Source: Verrucomicrobiia bacterium
GTDB taxonomy: Bacteria; Verrucomicrobiota; Verrucomicrobiia; Opitutales; Cerasicoccaceae
Assembly: GCA_030432235.1 (NCBI GenBank)
Contig: JAUIHT010000002.1
Location: 313,136 to 377,135, forward strand
DNA: 64,000 bases
Direction of reading: 5' to 3'
Part shown: positions 47,000 to 56,156 of the stretch, piece by piece
Layout of the letters: each line of letters starts with the position of its first letter
How positions within the stretch are numbered: position 1 is the first letter of the stretch
Made by a program: the position numbers and the translations under genes
The notes under the pieces: model-generated
Told to the model about the DNA's origin: nothing
Seen by the model: the letters and a program-made list of their open reading frames with translations, nothing else
Databases searched by the model: none

Positions 47000-48166
47000 T
47001 CAGACCATGAGTTGACATTGTTCCGCGGCGAGGCGGCGGGCTTCGGTGTCAGCGGCGATGATATCGTCGAGGGAGTCGGGGTCCTGAGCCGGGATAGCCT
47101 CGAGGGTGGCTTCGATCGTCTTGGCGATGTCGCAGTAGCCGATTTTGCCCGCGACAAAGGCGTCGACGGCAACCTCGTTGGAAGCGTTAAAGACGGCTGG
47201 CGCGACCCCCTCGGCGGCCATCGCCTCCATGGCCAGGCGCAGACAGGGGAAGCGGCCGTAGTCCGGCGGACGAAAGTCGAGTTGGAGTGCCTGGGTGAAG
47301 TCACACGGGGCATCGACGCCGGCAGCGCGCTCCGGGTAAAGCAGCGCGTGCTGGATGGCGAAAGTCATGATGGGCGGCGAGAGATGCGCCAGGACGGAGC
47401 CGTCGACATACCGTACCATGGAGTGGACGATGCTCTGCGGATGCACGACCACATCGATGGCCTCACGTCCCTTGCCGAAGAGCCAGTGCGCCTCAATGAC
47501 CTCAAGGCCCTTGTTGGCCATGGTGGAAGAGTCGATGGTCACCTTCGGGCCCATATCCCAGTTGGGATGCTTGAGCGCGGCCTCCAGCGTAACGGTCTCC
47601 ATCTGCGCAGCGGTGTAATCGCGAAAGGGTCCGCCGGAAGCGGTCAGGATAAGCTTTTCCACGTGCTCCATCTTCTCACCGTGCAAGCACTGGAAGATGG
47701 CGTTGTGCTCGCTGTCCATGGGCAGGATGCGCACGTTTTTTTCGCGGGCCTTGGCGGTGACGAACTTCCCCGCCATGACCAGAATCTCCTTGCTGGCCAG
47801 GGCGAGGTCCTTGCCACAGTTGAGCGCGGCCAGAGCGGGCTTGAGCGAGAGCGTGCCGACGACGGCATCGGCCACCATGTCGGCCTCCGGCAGGCAGGCT
47901 AGCTCTTCCAGGCCCTCCAGCCCGGCGTAAAAGACGGTGTCGGCGGCGAACTCCCCGCTGGCCCGAGCCTCGGCCAGAGCGTCGTCATCGAAGATACCCA
48001 CATGCTTGACGGCAAAGTCCTTTGCGATTTTCGCCAACGGTTTCCAGCGGCGCTTGCCCGCGATAGCAAGCAGCTTGAGGCGGTCCGGATGCGCCTGCAC
48101 GATACGCAGGGCATTCTCCCCGATGGAGCCCGTGGCCCCCAGTAAAACGAGATTCTTTGCAGTCAT
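47000..48166 (-). CDS. dxr: 1-deoxy-D-xylulose 5-phosphate reductoisomerase
   Basis: The 388-residue protein has the NADPH motif LLGATGSIGENALRIV and the catalytic segment MDSEHNAIFQCL, with LTASGGPFRDY in the flexible loop region and VDASSTMANKGLEVIEAHWL-like residues after it. It makes 2-C-methylerythritol 4-phosphate in the non-mevalonate isoprenoid pathway. It lies after uppS-cdsA in the common order, but rseP, which usually follows, is not here; a HAF gene follows instead. Confidence 0.96.
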   Translation of the reverse strand: MTAKNLVLLGATGSIGENALRIVQAHPDRLKLLAIAGKRRWKPLAKIAKDFAVKHVGIFDDDALAEARASGEFAADTVFYAGLEGLEELACLPEADMVADAVVGTLSLKPALAALNCGKDLALASKEILVMAGKFVTAKAREKNVRILPMDSEHNAIFQCLHGEKMEHVEKLILTASGGPFRDYTAAQMETVTLEAALKHPNWDMGPKVTIDSSTMANKGLEVIEAHWLFGKGREAIDVVVHPQSIVHSMVRYVDGSVLAHLSPPIMTFAIQHALLYPERAAGVDAPCDFTQALQLDFRPPDYGRFPCLRLAMEAMAAEGVAPAVFNASNEVAVDAFVAGKIGYCDIAKTIEATLEAIPAQDPDSLDDIIAADTEARRLAAEQCQLMV

Positions 48167-48182
48167 TCAGTACGTTTTATTA

Positions 48183-48254
48183 AACAGGAAGATCGGGAAG
48201 AACGGAAAGGATGAATTGACGATAGGACTTTCCGCTCTTTCCGATCTTTCTGTT
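48183..48254. repeat. Iterated-word palindrome (GGAAGATCGGGAAG family)
   Basis: AACAGGAAGATCGGGAAGAA at 48183 is inverted at CTTTCCGATCTTTCTGTT (ending 48254); the arms are 27 bp. It fills the gap between dxr and cdsA. Confidence 0.88.
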
Positions 48255-48259
48255 AGAAA

Positions 48260-49054
48260 TCAATTTAAATAGCTGATTAAAAGATAGCCCACGGGCGCGG
48301 TCAGGATGAGGCTGTCGGAAAGGTCAAACGCGCCCCCGATGCCGGGGATGACGTTGCCGGAGTCCTTCACACCAGCCTGGCGCTTGATGGCGGACTCGAT
48401 GAGGTCGGAAATAATCGCGATGGTACCGATGCAGGCGGCGGCGAAGCCCGCCTTGACCAGCCCGAAGCCCACCGGGTTGCCCTGCAGGAAGGCCAGCGCC
48501 AACAGGATACCGACCAGCGTCGAGGTCAGGATGCCGCCGGCAGCACCCTCGACAGTCTTACCCGGGCTGAGCAGCGGCGCGAGCTTGGTGCGGCCCCACT
48601 GTTTGCCGATGAGCAGCCCGCCGACGTCGGAGAACTTCGCCACGGCGATGACCCATACCGGCAGGAAGAGCGTGCCGTAATCGGTGAGCAGCATCCCGTA
48701 AAACTGGAACATGAACGGGATGTAAACCAGACCGAAGAGCGTAGGCAGGAACACCTTGTCGAAGTCCGGCTTGTACAGCACCATCACCGACAGAGCGATG
48801 ACCGCGACCACGAAGGCGTCGACCCCATGGGCGGCAGACAGGTAGTAGCTGCCCAGCAGCATCAGGGTGCCGAGAGCGACGCCGTAACGCTTCATCGGGC
48901 GCCGGCCCATTTTTTCCAGCAAGGTGTACAGCTCCCACTGCGTCAGGCCGGAAAGGACCACCAGCAGGATGACGCCGCCGAGGTTCCCCAGGATGGACAG
49001 CATCAGGATGACGCCGGCCCAGAGGCCGATAGTGCTGAGGATACGGCTCTTCAC
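48260..49054 (-). CDS. cdsA: Phosphatidate cytidylyltransferase
   Basis: This 264-residue protein has about seven membrane helices. The C-terminal signature is SAIKRQAGVKDSGNVIPGIG followed by GAFDLSDS, where the common HGG reads GIGG and DRxD reads DLSD, a divergence worth noting. It makes CDP-diacylglycerol from phosphatidate and CTP at the membrane. Its start overlaps the uppS stop by 4 bp. Confidence 0.9.
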   Translation of the reverse strand: MKSRILSTIGLWAGVILMLSILGNLGGVILLVVLSGLTQWELYTLLEKMGRRPMKRYGVALGTLMLLGSYYLSAAHGVDAFVVAVIALSVMVLYKPDFDKVFLPTLFGLVYIPFMFQFYGMLLTDYGTLFLPVWVIAVAKFSDVGGLLIGKQWGRTKLAPLLSPGKTVEGAAGGILTSTLVGILLALAFLQGNPVGFGLVKAGFAAACIGTIAIISDLIESAIKRQAGVKDSGNVIPGIGGAFDLSDSLILTAPVGYLLISYLN

Positions 49055-49866
49055 TGGCCCACAGAAGCTTCTTCGGCGGGTGCATGCGCCTGCACCTGCT
49101 CCCCGGTGCGCCCGTAACGGCGCTCACGGCTCTTGTAGCTTTCAAGGGCGGCTTCAAACTCCGCCCGGCCGAAGTCCGGCCAGTTCACTGGGCTAAAATA
49201 CATTTCGGAATAAGCGCATTGCAGGAGCAGGAAGTTGCTCAGGCGGGTTTCGCCCGAGGTGCGGATGAGCAGGTCGGGGTCGGGAATACCGTCGGTGTAA
49301 AGGAACTTGGTGAAGCCGGGCCAGTCAAGGCGCTTGGGGTCTTCGCGACCCTCACTGACGGCCTCGGCGTAAGCGCGCACGGCGTCCAGCACCTCGGTGC
49401 GCGAACCGTAGTTGAGAGCGACGTTCAACTGGCGGGCGGTGAAATTCTTGGTGGCCTCCAGCGCCTTGCGCAAGGGAGACTGGACGCGCTCGGGCAGCTC
49501 TTCGGGGCGGCCGATGACACGCAGCCGCACCTCGTTTTCCACCAGATCCTTGAGGTTTCGGCTCAGGAAAAGCTCCAGCAGTCCCATGAGCGCGGAAATC
49601 TCCTCCGCCGGGCGCTGCCAGTTTTCGACCGAAAAGGCGAACAGGGTCAGGTATTTGACGTCCCGGTCCCGCGCCGCTTTGAGGATTTCGCGGACATTCT
49701 CCACCCCGCGGCGATGCCCCTCGATGCGCGGCAGGCCCCGGTTTTTAGCCCAACGGCCATTACCGTCCATGATGATGGCAACATGGCGTGGGCCGTCCCG
49801 AAGGCTGGTGGAAGGTGTGTTCACGGTACTCGGTGGTCTGCTTTGCTGAGCAAAGTTAAGCCGCAT
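49051..49866 (-). CDS. uppS: Isoprenyl transferase (undecaprenyl diphosphate synthase)
   Basis: The ATG at 49866 gives 271 residues. The frame is open further upstream to 49932, where ATG codons at 49932 and 49902 are possible starts. The UPP synthase motif HVAIIMDGNGRWAK has the catalytic Asp34, then GHRRGVENVREI and the C-terminal DPDLLIRTSGETRLSNFLL. It condenses isopentenyl diphosphate to build the carrier lipid for peptidoglycan. It overlaps cdsA by 4 bp. Confidence 0.94.
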   Translation of the reverse strand: MRLNFAQQSRPPSTVNTPSTSLRDGPRHVAIIMDGNGRWAKNRGLPRIEGHRRGVENVREILKAARDRDVKYLTLFAFSVENWQRPAEEISALMGLLELFLSRNLKDLVENEVRLRVIGRPEELPERVQSPLRKALEATKNFTARQLNVALNYGSRTEVLDAVRAYAEAVSEGREDPKRLDWPGFTKFLYTDGIPDPDLLIRTSGETRLSNFLLLQCAYSEMYFSPVNWPDFGRAEFEAALESYKSRERRYGRTGEQVQAHAPAEEASVGQ

Positions 49867-49965
49867 TATGGCAGGTCCGCTTCCGGTTTCAATCGGAAAC
49901 ATCGCCGGGCCCCACAATCGGCGCGCTTGCATTTCCCGCGCGAAAGCTGATAATGGGTACCTAGA

Positions 49966-50190
49966 ATGCCTTTATACGAATACCATTGTGAAGATTGCGG
50001 CGACGATTTCGAGCTGCTGGTAACCGCTTCGACCCAGCCCAAGTGCCCCGCCTGTGGCAGTGAAAAGCTGGAAAAGCAGTTCTCGACCTTCAGTGCGGCT
50101 GGCGCGGGCGCCAGCACCGGCTCGTCAGGCCATGTCCACTCCGCCGGCTGCGGTTGCGGGCGCCCCCATGGCTCTTGCGGCCTGAACTAG
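49966..50190 (+). CDS. FmdB-type zinc-ribbon protein
   Basis: The 74-residue protein begins MPLYEYHCEDCGDDFELLVT and has the second pair in CPACGSEKLEKQFSTF, giving a four-Cys zinc ribbon as in the FmdB family. A Gly/Ala/Ser tail with a CGCGRPHGSCGL end adds more Cys residues. The family is found near metabolic or stress genes, and its role is not known. The TPR lipoprotein follows by 16 bp. Confidence 0.9.
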   Translation: MPLYEYHCEDCGDDFELLVTASTQPKCPACGSEKLEKQFSTFSAAGAGASTGSSGHVHSAGCGCGRPHGSCGLN

Positions 50191-50206
50191 GGCGAATCGG
50201 AAACCC

Positions 50207-51220
50207 ATGCGCCCCCACCCCCGCTTTTCGCCGGTCCGCCGGCTTTTTCCGCTTGGACTCGTCCTGCTGGCTACCCTGCTGGGCGGCTGCGCCTCATGGT
50301 TTGGCGACGAGGAGCCTCCGCCACGCCCGCGTCCGGCGGCCACCGCAGCGCCTGCCCCGGCCACAACACCTGCCCCTCAGCCGACGACGCCAGCACCCAC
50401 CCCCGCCCCGATGTCGGGAGCGAACGTAGCCCCGGCCACGATGGAAAGCACAACCCTGGCCGACAGCCGTCTGAAGCGCATCTACGACAAACAGCAGCGA
50501 GTCCTCGGTCAGTTGGAGGCCAACCCGGAGGACTTCACGAACGCCGAACGCGAACGCCTGATTGAGAATCTGCTGTCCGAATATCAGACGTACACCTACG
50601 AGAACCCCAATTTCGTCTACGGCTACATTCTCTACGGCAAGCTCCTGCGCCAGGTAGGCGACCGCGAAGGCGCCAACATAGCCTTTGCCAAGGCCAACCA
50701 GCTCGACCCTCAGATCGCGGTCGTCAAGCAGCAGTTGGGCAATTATCTGGCCGAGCAAGGTGACTGGGAAACGGCGCTGCGCTACTTCGCCTCCGCCGCC
50801 GAGCTGGAGCCGGACAACGCCCTCTACCAGTACCAGATCGGCGAGCTGCTTTACCAGAATCGCGAACGCATGCTGACCGTGAACGAGATGCCCCGGGCGG
50901 AATTCGACACGGAGATGCTCAAGGCCTTTCGCAAGGCCGCCGAGCTCGACCCGACCAACCGCACCTTCCTGATGCGCTTCGCCGAGGCGCAGACCGATGT
51001 CGCCTCACCGAACTGGGGCGGTACCTTGTACCTGTGGAACCAATTGGAGCCCGGCGCCGAAAGCGACCTCGAGCGCGATATCATCCGCCTGCAGAAGGCC
51101 CGCGCGCTCATCGAGATGGAGCGCACCGGCGAAGCCGAGTCCATCCTCATCATCGTCGATGAGCCACAGCTCGAAACCGCCCGCCAAGAACTGCTCCAGC
51201 AGGTGAAAGATGAAAGATGA
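50207..51220 (+). CDS. TPR lipoprotein
   Basis: This 337-residue protein has a lipobox LLGGC (Cys28) and a Pro/Ala-rich linker (residues 35-75, PAPATTPAPQPTTPAPTPAP). A TPR domain follows, with GKLLRQVGDREGANIAFAKA and ALRYFASAAELEPDNALYQY. The last residues VKDER and the stop are encoded by a reiterated word (GATGAAA) that continues past the gene, so repeat DNA reached the coding end. It may scaffold envelope proteins. Confidence 0.85.
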   Translation: MRPHPRFSPVRRLFPLGLVLLATLLGGCASWFGDEEPPPRPRPAATAAPAPATTPAPQPTTPAPTPAPMSGANVAPATMESTTLADSRLKRIYDKQQRVLGQLEANPEDFTNAERERLIENLLSEYQTYTYENPNFVYGYILYGKLLRQVGDREGANIAFAKANQLDPQIAVVKQQLGNYLAEQGDWETALRYFASAAELEPDNALYQYQIGELLYQNRERMLTVNEMPRAEFDTEMLKAFRKAAELDPTNRTFLMRFAEAQTDVASPNWGGTLYLWNQLEPGAESDLERDIIRLQKARALIEMERTGEAESILIIVDEPQLETARQELLQQVKDER

Positions 51221-51345
51221 AAGTAACAAAGTTGCTGTGTGCAAGGTCGCACCAACCATTGAACATACCATCCTCAATGAGGTGAAATACTGCACTCGCG
51301 CCTCTGCTTTCACTTTGTTACTTTAAACTTTGTTACTTTGTTACT
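51203..51345. repeat. Iterated-word repeats (AAAGTAACAAAG family)
   Basis: GTGAAAGATGAAAGATGAAA followed by GTAACAAAGTTG near 51203-51234 is inverted relative to TTTCACTTTGTTACTTTAAA with two further ACTTTGTTACT units near 51308-51345. The stop of the preceding gene lies in the left arm and the next start is 13 bp after the right arm. Confidence 0.8.
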
Positions 51346-51357
51346 AGCTTCGCTTCG

Positions 51358-51720
51358 ATGAACGAACCTATTCCAGCGCCGCCGCCTCACTTGGAAATGA
51401 CTTCCGACCAACGCCTCTGGGCGGTGCTCTGTCACGTGTCGTTGCTGCTGGGTGTGGGGATCATTCTGCCTATCATCGTCTATCTGGTGAAAAAGAGCGA
51501 CGATCAGGTCATCGCCACTCACGCCGCCGAGGCCCTCAACTTTCACCTGTCCTACCTGATCTGGACTTTCGTCTGCTTGCCTTTGGTGTTCATCGTCATC
51601 GGCATCCCCATGATTTTTGCCGTGATCATCGCGGAGTTCGTCCTCTGTATCGTGGGGACGATTAAAGCCGCCGACAATCAGCTCTACCATTACCCGCTGA
51701 CCATCCGCTTCGTGGGTTGA
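51358..51720 (+). CDS. DUF4870 membrane protein
   Basis: The 120-residue protein has the DUF4870 signature TSDQRLWAVLCHVSLLLGVG, then PIIVYLVKKSDDQVIATHAA, EALNFHLSYLIWTFV and a third hydrophobic stretch. The protein has about three membrane helices; its function is unknown. It precedes argA by 55 bp on the same strand. Confidence 0.88.
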   Translation: MNEPIPAPPPHLEMTSDQRLWAVLCHVSLLLGVGIILPIIVYLVKKSDDQVIATHAAEALNFHLSYLIWTFVCLPLVFIVIGIPMIFAVIIAEFVLCIVGTIKAADNQLYHYPLTIRFVG

Positions 51721-51774
51721 GGGCTATTTCCCGCTTTACGCGCCGCCACCTTGCCACGAAGCTAGCGGGCTTTC

Positions 51775-53079
51775 ATGAGTGACGACCCTCCACAGCGTTT
51801 GCAACCCGTCGACCTGCGCGGCGTCCTGCATTACGTGCCCCAGTTCCGCGACCAGACCTTCGTCATCGCGCTGGACGGCAGCGTGGTCGCGCATGAAAAC
51901 TTCCCCAACATCGTGACGGACATCGCCGTGCTCAAGAGCTTGGCCATCCGCGTCATCCTCGTGCACGGCATCGGCAAGCAGCTCAAGCGCTTGGCCGGGG
52001 AAACCAATACCGCCATCTCCGACGCCTATGGCTCCGGACCGACGGACGAGCCCACGCTCAAGCTCGCCATGCGCGCAGCGGGCGAAGTCGGCCACCTGAT
52101 CGACGGCCGCCTGCAACAGAACGGGCTGACCTCAGTTGAAGCCGGGCTGGCACGCGCCGTACCCGTCGGCCTGGTCGGCGGCATCGATCACCTGCAGACC
52201 GGCAAGCTCGACAAAGTCGACCTGGACCTGCTCGAGCGCCTCATGGGCCGCGACACCGTGCCGGTCTTCGGCCCCGTGCTCTTCGACCGCGATGGCGACT
52301 CGTTGCGGGTCAATTCCGACCTGCTCGCCTCGGAGCTGGCCGTGCGCCTGGGCGCCTCAAAGCTGATTTACCTGACGCCCCACCCCGGCCTCATCGCCGG
52401 CGGAGAAGTCCACCGCAACATCCCCGCCGAGGAGCTCGACGCCCTCCTGCAGAAGACCGAGGACGGCATCGACGAACGGCTGGCCAGCAAGGCCCGCCAC
52501 GCCCATGAAGCCCTGCGCCGCGGCGTGCCCCGCGCCCACATCCTCGACGGTCGCGTGGACGGCTGCCTGCTCATCGAGATTTTCGACAAGGTCGGCCTGG
52601 GTACGATGATCCACGCCAACGACTACCAGCAAATCCGTTCGGCCAAAAAGCGCGACCTGGAAGCCCTCCACGGCATCATTCGCAACGCCGCCCGGACCGA
52701 GGCCCTGCGCTACCGCACCCGGCAGTCACTCGAGGAAAACCTCGGGCACTTCTTCGTCTACGAGGTCGACGGCAGTCTCATCGGCTGCGTCAGCCTGGTG
52801 CCGTTGGACGACAGCGGCGTGGCGGAGCTAGGCGCGGTGCTGGTGCAACCCTTCTATCAAGGCAAGGGCGTGGGCAAGAAACTCGTCGAGTACTCGCTCA
52901 AGCAGGCCAAAGAGCGTGACTACCATAAGGTCATCGCGCTCAGCACCCAGACCTCCTCGTTTTTTACCGAGGTCTGTGGCTTCACCAACGGTTCCGTCGA
53001 CGAGCTGCCTCCGGCGCGCCGCCAAGCCTACGACGAGAGCGGGCGTAATTCCCGCGTACTCGTCAAAGTGCTCGACTGA
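51775..53079 (+). CDS. argA: N-acetylglutamate synthase (amino-acid N-acetyltransferase)
   Basis: The 434-residue protein has an amino-acid-kinase-like N-domain (residues 1-290; VILVHGIGKQLKRLAG, HAHEALRRGVPRAHILDG). The C-terminal GNAT domain has GCVSLVPLDDSGVAELGAVL and the acetyl-CoA motif QPFYQGKGVGKKLVEYSLKQ. This two-domain form makes N-acetylglutamate, the first step of arginine synthesis. The length matches ArgA. Confidence 0.93.
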   Translation: MSDDPPQRLQPVDLRGVLHYVPQFRDQTFVIALDGSVVAHENFPNIVTDIAVLKSLAIRVILVHGIGKQLKRLAGETNTAISDAYGSGPTDEPTLKLAMRAAGEVGHLIDGRLQQNGLTSVEAGLARAVPVGLVGGIDHLQTGKLDKVDLDLLERLMGRDTVPVFGPVLFDRDGDSLRVNSDLLASELAVRLGASKLIYLTPHPGLIAGGEVHRNIPAEELDALLQKTEDGIDERLASKARHAHEALRRGVPRAHILDGRVDGCLLIEIFDKVGLGTMIHANDYQQIRSAKKRDLEALHGIIRNAARTEALRYRTRQSLEENLGHFFVYEVDGSLIGCVSLVPLDDSGVAELGAVLVQPFYQGKGVGKKLVEYSLKQAKERDYHKVIALSTQTSSFFTEVCGFTNGSVDELPPARRQAYDESGRNSRVLVKVLD

Positions 53080-53102
53080 CTCCGTTCTCCGCGGGATTTT
53101 CG

Positions 53103-55889
53103 TTACTGAAGATCCCCAAGCTGCCGGGGATAACCGAAGTAGTAAGAGTCGCTCGTGGTGGGATTGCCCGAGCCGTCGATGGCCTCTTCGTCGGCTTCCA
53201 CCAGATAGTCAGGAGACGAGCCGGTGGGCGTGCCTGTGAAGTCGGGAACCGGGTCATAGGGGGGCGTGCCGGGCACGTAGAGCCGCGAGCGCCGCCAGTA
53301 CATGCCGGTGGCGAGATTATCGTACAGGCTCACGCCCGTGGAATGGTTGAGCAGGACGACCGGGGCGAAGCCGTTGTCGGGATTGGTCCCGCCGAAGTCG
53401 TTATCCTCGATAAGATTCGTGCCGCCCAGGCTGGGCAGGAACAAAGCGGCCTGCATGTAGGCGGTACGCACATCCTCACCCGTGCCACCGGTCGTGCTGC
53501 GAGCGAGACGCTTGGCGTTGATACCGGCGGAGCTTTCCGGATCGAAGAGATTTCCCGAGATGGTGTAGTCAGCGAACATGCCCGCCTCGCTGGGGCGCGA
53601 AGGCGGCGAATAGCTGGGAGAGTAGTTGGCAATCGGGGCCGCGCCGCAGCCGATAAACTCACAACCGCTGATGGTAACATCCTTGGCGCCGGGCGCCTGC
53701 GCGCCGCTCTTCTTCGGGTCGGCCAGAAAGTAGATGCCGTTGAAAGCGATATTCTCGAAGATGCTGTTCGTGACCGTGATGTCCTCAGTAGAAAGCACCA
53801 GGCCGCGTGCGATGCCTCCGTAGAAGACGCAGTCCGTGACGCTGACGGTGGCCAGCGAACTGGTGCGGTACATGTATTCGTTGACAGCCAACCCGGCGGG
53901 CAGGCCGTCGAAGGTGATGGTGAGTACGTTGCCGGCGCGCGATGCGCTGGTGACGGTAGCCGTGTATATCGAGCTTCCCGACAGGTACGGCGTATGCAGG
54001 TTGGTGCCGATCTTGACAAACGCGTACGTGTCGCCCGCCTGTGGCGCGGGCCCGGTGAAGGAGCCGTCCGCCGGCGTGCCGGTGACGGTGTAGGGGCTGG
54101 AGGTCGGGATGGTTCCAGTCAGCTTGATGAACTTGGTGGCATGGACATTGATCGAGTCGTCCCCGTTGCCACTGAGAATGCAGTCGTCGAAACTGATGTC
54201 CCCGGTGCAGAGGCTGAGGAAGAGACCGTCCTTGGCGGTGGAGAGCAACTGCCCGTCCGACGGGAGAATATCCACGCGAGTAAAGGCCATATTGATGCAC
54301 TCGCTGGCCTTCAGACCCATGCCGGAGTTGCTGCCCAGGGTGACGTCGCGCATGGTGACGTCATCGCACTGGTAAGCCGACATGGAAGGCGGACCGTAGG
54401 GTCCCCGGACCGAACCGCCGCTGGGGTGATGCAGGAGCACCTTGGAGCCCTCAAGCTGGGCCATGGTGTAATCCAGATGATCCGTGCGGTGCACGTTAAT
54501 CCCGCTGGAGCTGATGTTGGAACGTACCGTCAGGGAGTAAACCGAGGTGGTGACCCCGCCGTCAGTCACGTTGTCCAGTTCCCAGTCTATGAAGTTGGTG
54601 TGACTCTTGTCGCGCACGGAGATGTTCATCAACGGCAGCCCGGTACTGGCGTCCATGTCGGAAATCCCGCAGACGGTCCAGGCGTCGTTGCCCAGCTCCA
54701 GCGGCGGCCCCTCGACGGTGACGTCGAACGACCACTGCTGGTTGTAATTGGTGATGGGCGTCTCCTCGGTCACCTCGCCCACGGTGCCGACGGTAAACGA
54801 GGGCCGCTCCCATTCGATGAAGAGATTCTTCAGGGTGAGGCCGTCGCAGTCGTTGAAAAAGAACGGCGAAACCATGGCGTAATTGGGCGAGTACCCCGAG
54901 GCCGCTGCCGTACTGCTTTTGACCAGCAGCCGGGAATCCGAGCCCTCGATGACGAGATCGTCGATTTCCTCCAAGTGGCAGGCGTACAGATAGGCATTGC
55001 CGTCTTCGGGCACGTAATCGGCGTCCGTCTCCGTGACGATGTAGTCACCGGTGGGAAAGAGCACGATGGCATGGTCGCCGTAGCTTTCGGCCGCCGCAAT
55101 CGCCTGGCGGATGCCCTCGCTGTCATCACCGGAGTCTCCCGCCACGGCGGGATAGGCGCCATGCGCACTGTCGGTAACATCGAATATCTCGCCCCAAACC
55201 TCGTTGAAGGTTTCGCCGACCAGAACGTTGTCGATGGAGATACTGCCCACGCCGCCGTAGACGTTCGACTGGCGCAGCAGAAGCACATCGTAGACGAACT
55301 GGGAGCTGTTGTCGTCCGAAACGATGCTGGTGGACGCTTCCGATGTGGGGTCCACCCAAAGGGTCAGCTCCTTGGTCGTGGTATCCAGTTTGATGACCAC
55401 GGTGTAGTCCGTGTTGACCGACAGGCTACCCGTCGTGTCCACCGGATGTATCCAGGCATAGCTGACACCGAGCGTAAACGTGCTGCTGGTGACCCGCTGG
55501 ATAAAGACGCGGCCGCGCCGGTTACCCGCCCAGTCACTGAAGCTGAGGAAATACTCGCCGTCACCTGCGGAGGGAACGCTGCTGACATTGATGTCGAAGC
55601 GGGCGTAAATCTCGCTGGTCGGCCAGCTCTGCACCTGCCCCTGGCTGTCCAGCCGACGCAAGAGGCGCGCCATGGTGTCATTCCTGGATGAGCCTATCCA
55701 GGCCTTGCCGTAACCGTCGGCGGAAATCTCGGAATTATTTATCCAACTGAACCACAAGTCATCGGACACGGAGGACAGATAACCTGAGGAATACGACATG
55801 GGATCGCCAAATCCAAAGCTGCGCTGGGGCAACAATGCGAGGAGTATTGAAACAACGAAGACACTATAGGGGTATTTTAACAGGGGCAT
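53103..55889 (-). CDS. Exported right-handed beta-helix protein
   Basis: This 928-residue protein has a signal peptide (MPLLKYPYSVFVVSILLALL). Residues 30-230 are a beta-sandwich-like domain with YASGKAWIGSS-type repeats. A pectate-lyase-type beta-helix follows from about residue 240 (GIRQAIAAAESYGDHAIVLF, CDGLTLKNLFIEWERPSFTV, repeated DGLFLSLCTGDISFDDCILS and ITVTNSIFENIAFNGIYFLA). The catalytic type is unclear and polysaccharide binding or cleavage is possible. A small helix domain ends at 928. It converges on argA. Confidence 0.85.
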   Translation of the reverse strand: MPLLKYPYSVFVVSILLALLPQRSFGFGDPMSYSSGYLSSVSDDLWFSWINNSEISADGYGKAWIGSSRNDTMARLLRRLDSQGQVQSWPTSEIYARFDINVSSVPSAGDGEYFLSFSDWAGNRRGRVFIQRVTSSTFTLGVSYAWIHPVDTTGSLSVNTDYTVVIKLDTTTKELTLWVDPTSEASTSIVSDDNSSQFVYDVLLLRQSNVYGGVGSISIDNVLVGETFNEVWGEIFDVTDSAHGAYPAVAGDSGDDSEGIRQAIAAAESYGDHAIVLFPTGDYIVTETDADYVPEDGNAYLYACHLEEIDDLVIEGSDSRLLVKSSTAAASGYSPNYAMVSPFFFNDCDGLTLKNLFIEWERPSFTVGTVGEVTEETPITNYNQQWSFDVTVEGPPLELGNDAWTVCGISDMDASTGLPLMNISVRDKSHTNFIDWELDNVTDGGVTTSVYSLTVRSNISSSGINVHRTDHLDYTMAQLEGSKVLLHHPSGGSVRGPYGPPSMSAYQCDDVTMRDVTLGSNSGMGLKASECINMAFTRVDILPSDGQLLSTAKDGLFLSLCTGDISFDDCILSGNGDDSINVHATKFIKLTGTIPTSSPYTVTGTPADGSFTGPAPQAGDTYAFVKIGTNLHTPYLSGSSIYTATVTSASRAGNVLTITFDGLPAGLAVNEYMYRTSSLATVSVTDCVFYGGIARGLVLSTEDITVTNSIFENIAFNGIYFLADPKKSGAQAPGAKDVTISGCEFIGCGAAPIANYSPSYSPPSRPSEAGMFADYTISGNLFDPESSAGINAKRLARSTTGGTGEDVRTAYMQAALFLPSLGGTNLIEDNDFGGTNPDNGFAPVVLLNHSTGVSLYDNLATGMYWRRSRLYVPGTPPYDPVPDFTGTPTGSSPDYLVEADEEAIDGSGNPTTSDSYYFGYPRQLGDLQ

Positions 55890-56156
55890 GCAGGGTCTCT
55901 AATATCCCCCGTTCGACACTGTCAATTTTAATCGACCACATGATATATCTAATAATACAGCAGAACTTGTCATAGAATCGTTTATTGCCATTCCCTGAAA
56001 CGCAGAGACATGCGAGACTCAAGGCCGTGCGGTCCCGCAAGATGACTCGGGCAAGGGACGACGCCGGATGTTACTTTGGCCAAGGTTACCATGGACAAAA
56101 CGACATCAGCTACGTTTATTCTACTCCCGCAGGTTGAAAATTCAGAGGAAGTGGCA

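Noticed and set aside
53343-55691. Long open frame of 782 codons on the plus strand opposite the beta-helix gene
   Set aside because: It is exactly antisense to the beta-helix gene, which has a signal peptide and recognisable repeats. The plus frame is Gly/Val/Arg-rich without domains. High GC content creates such shadows.
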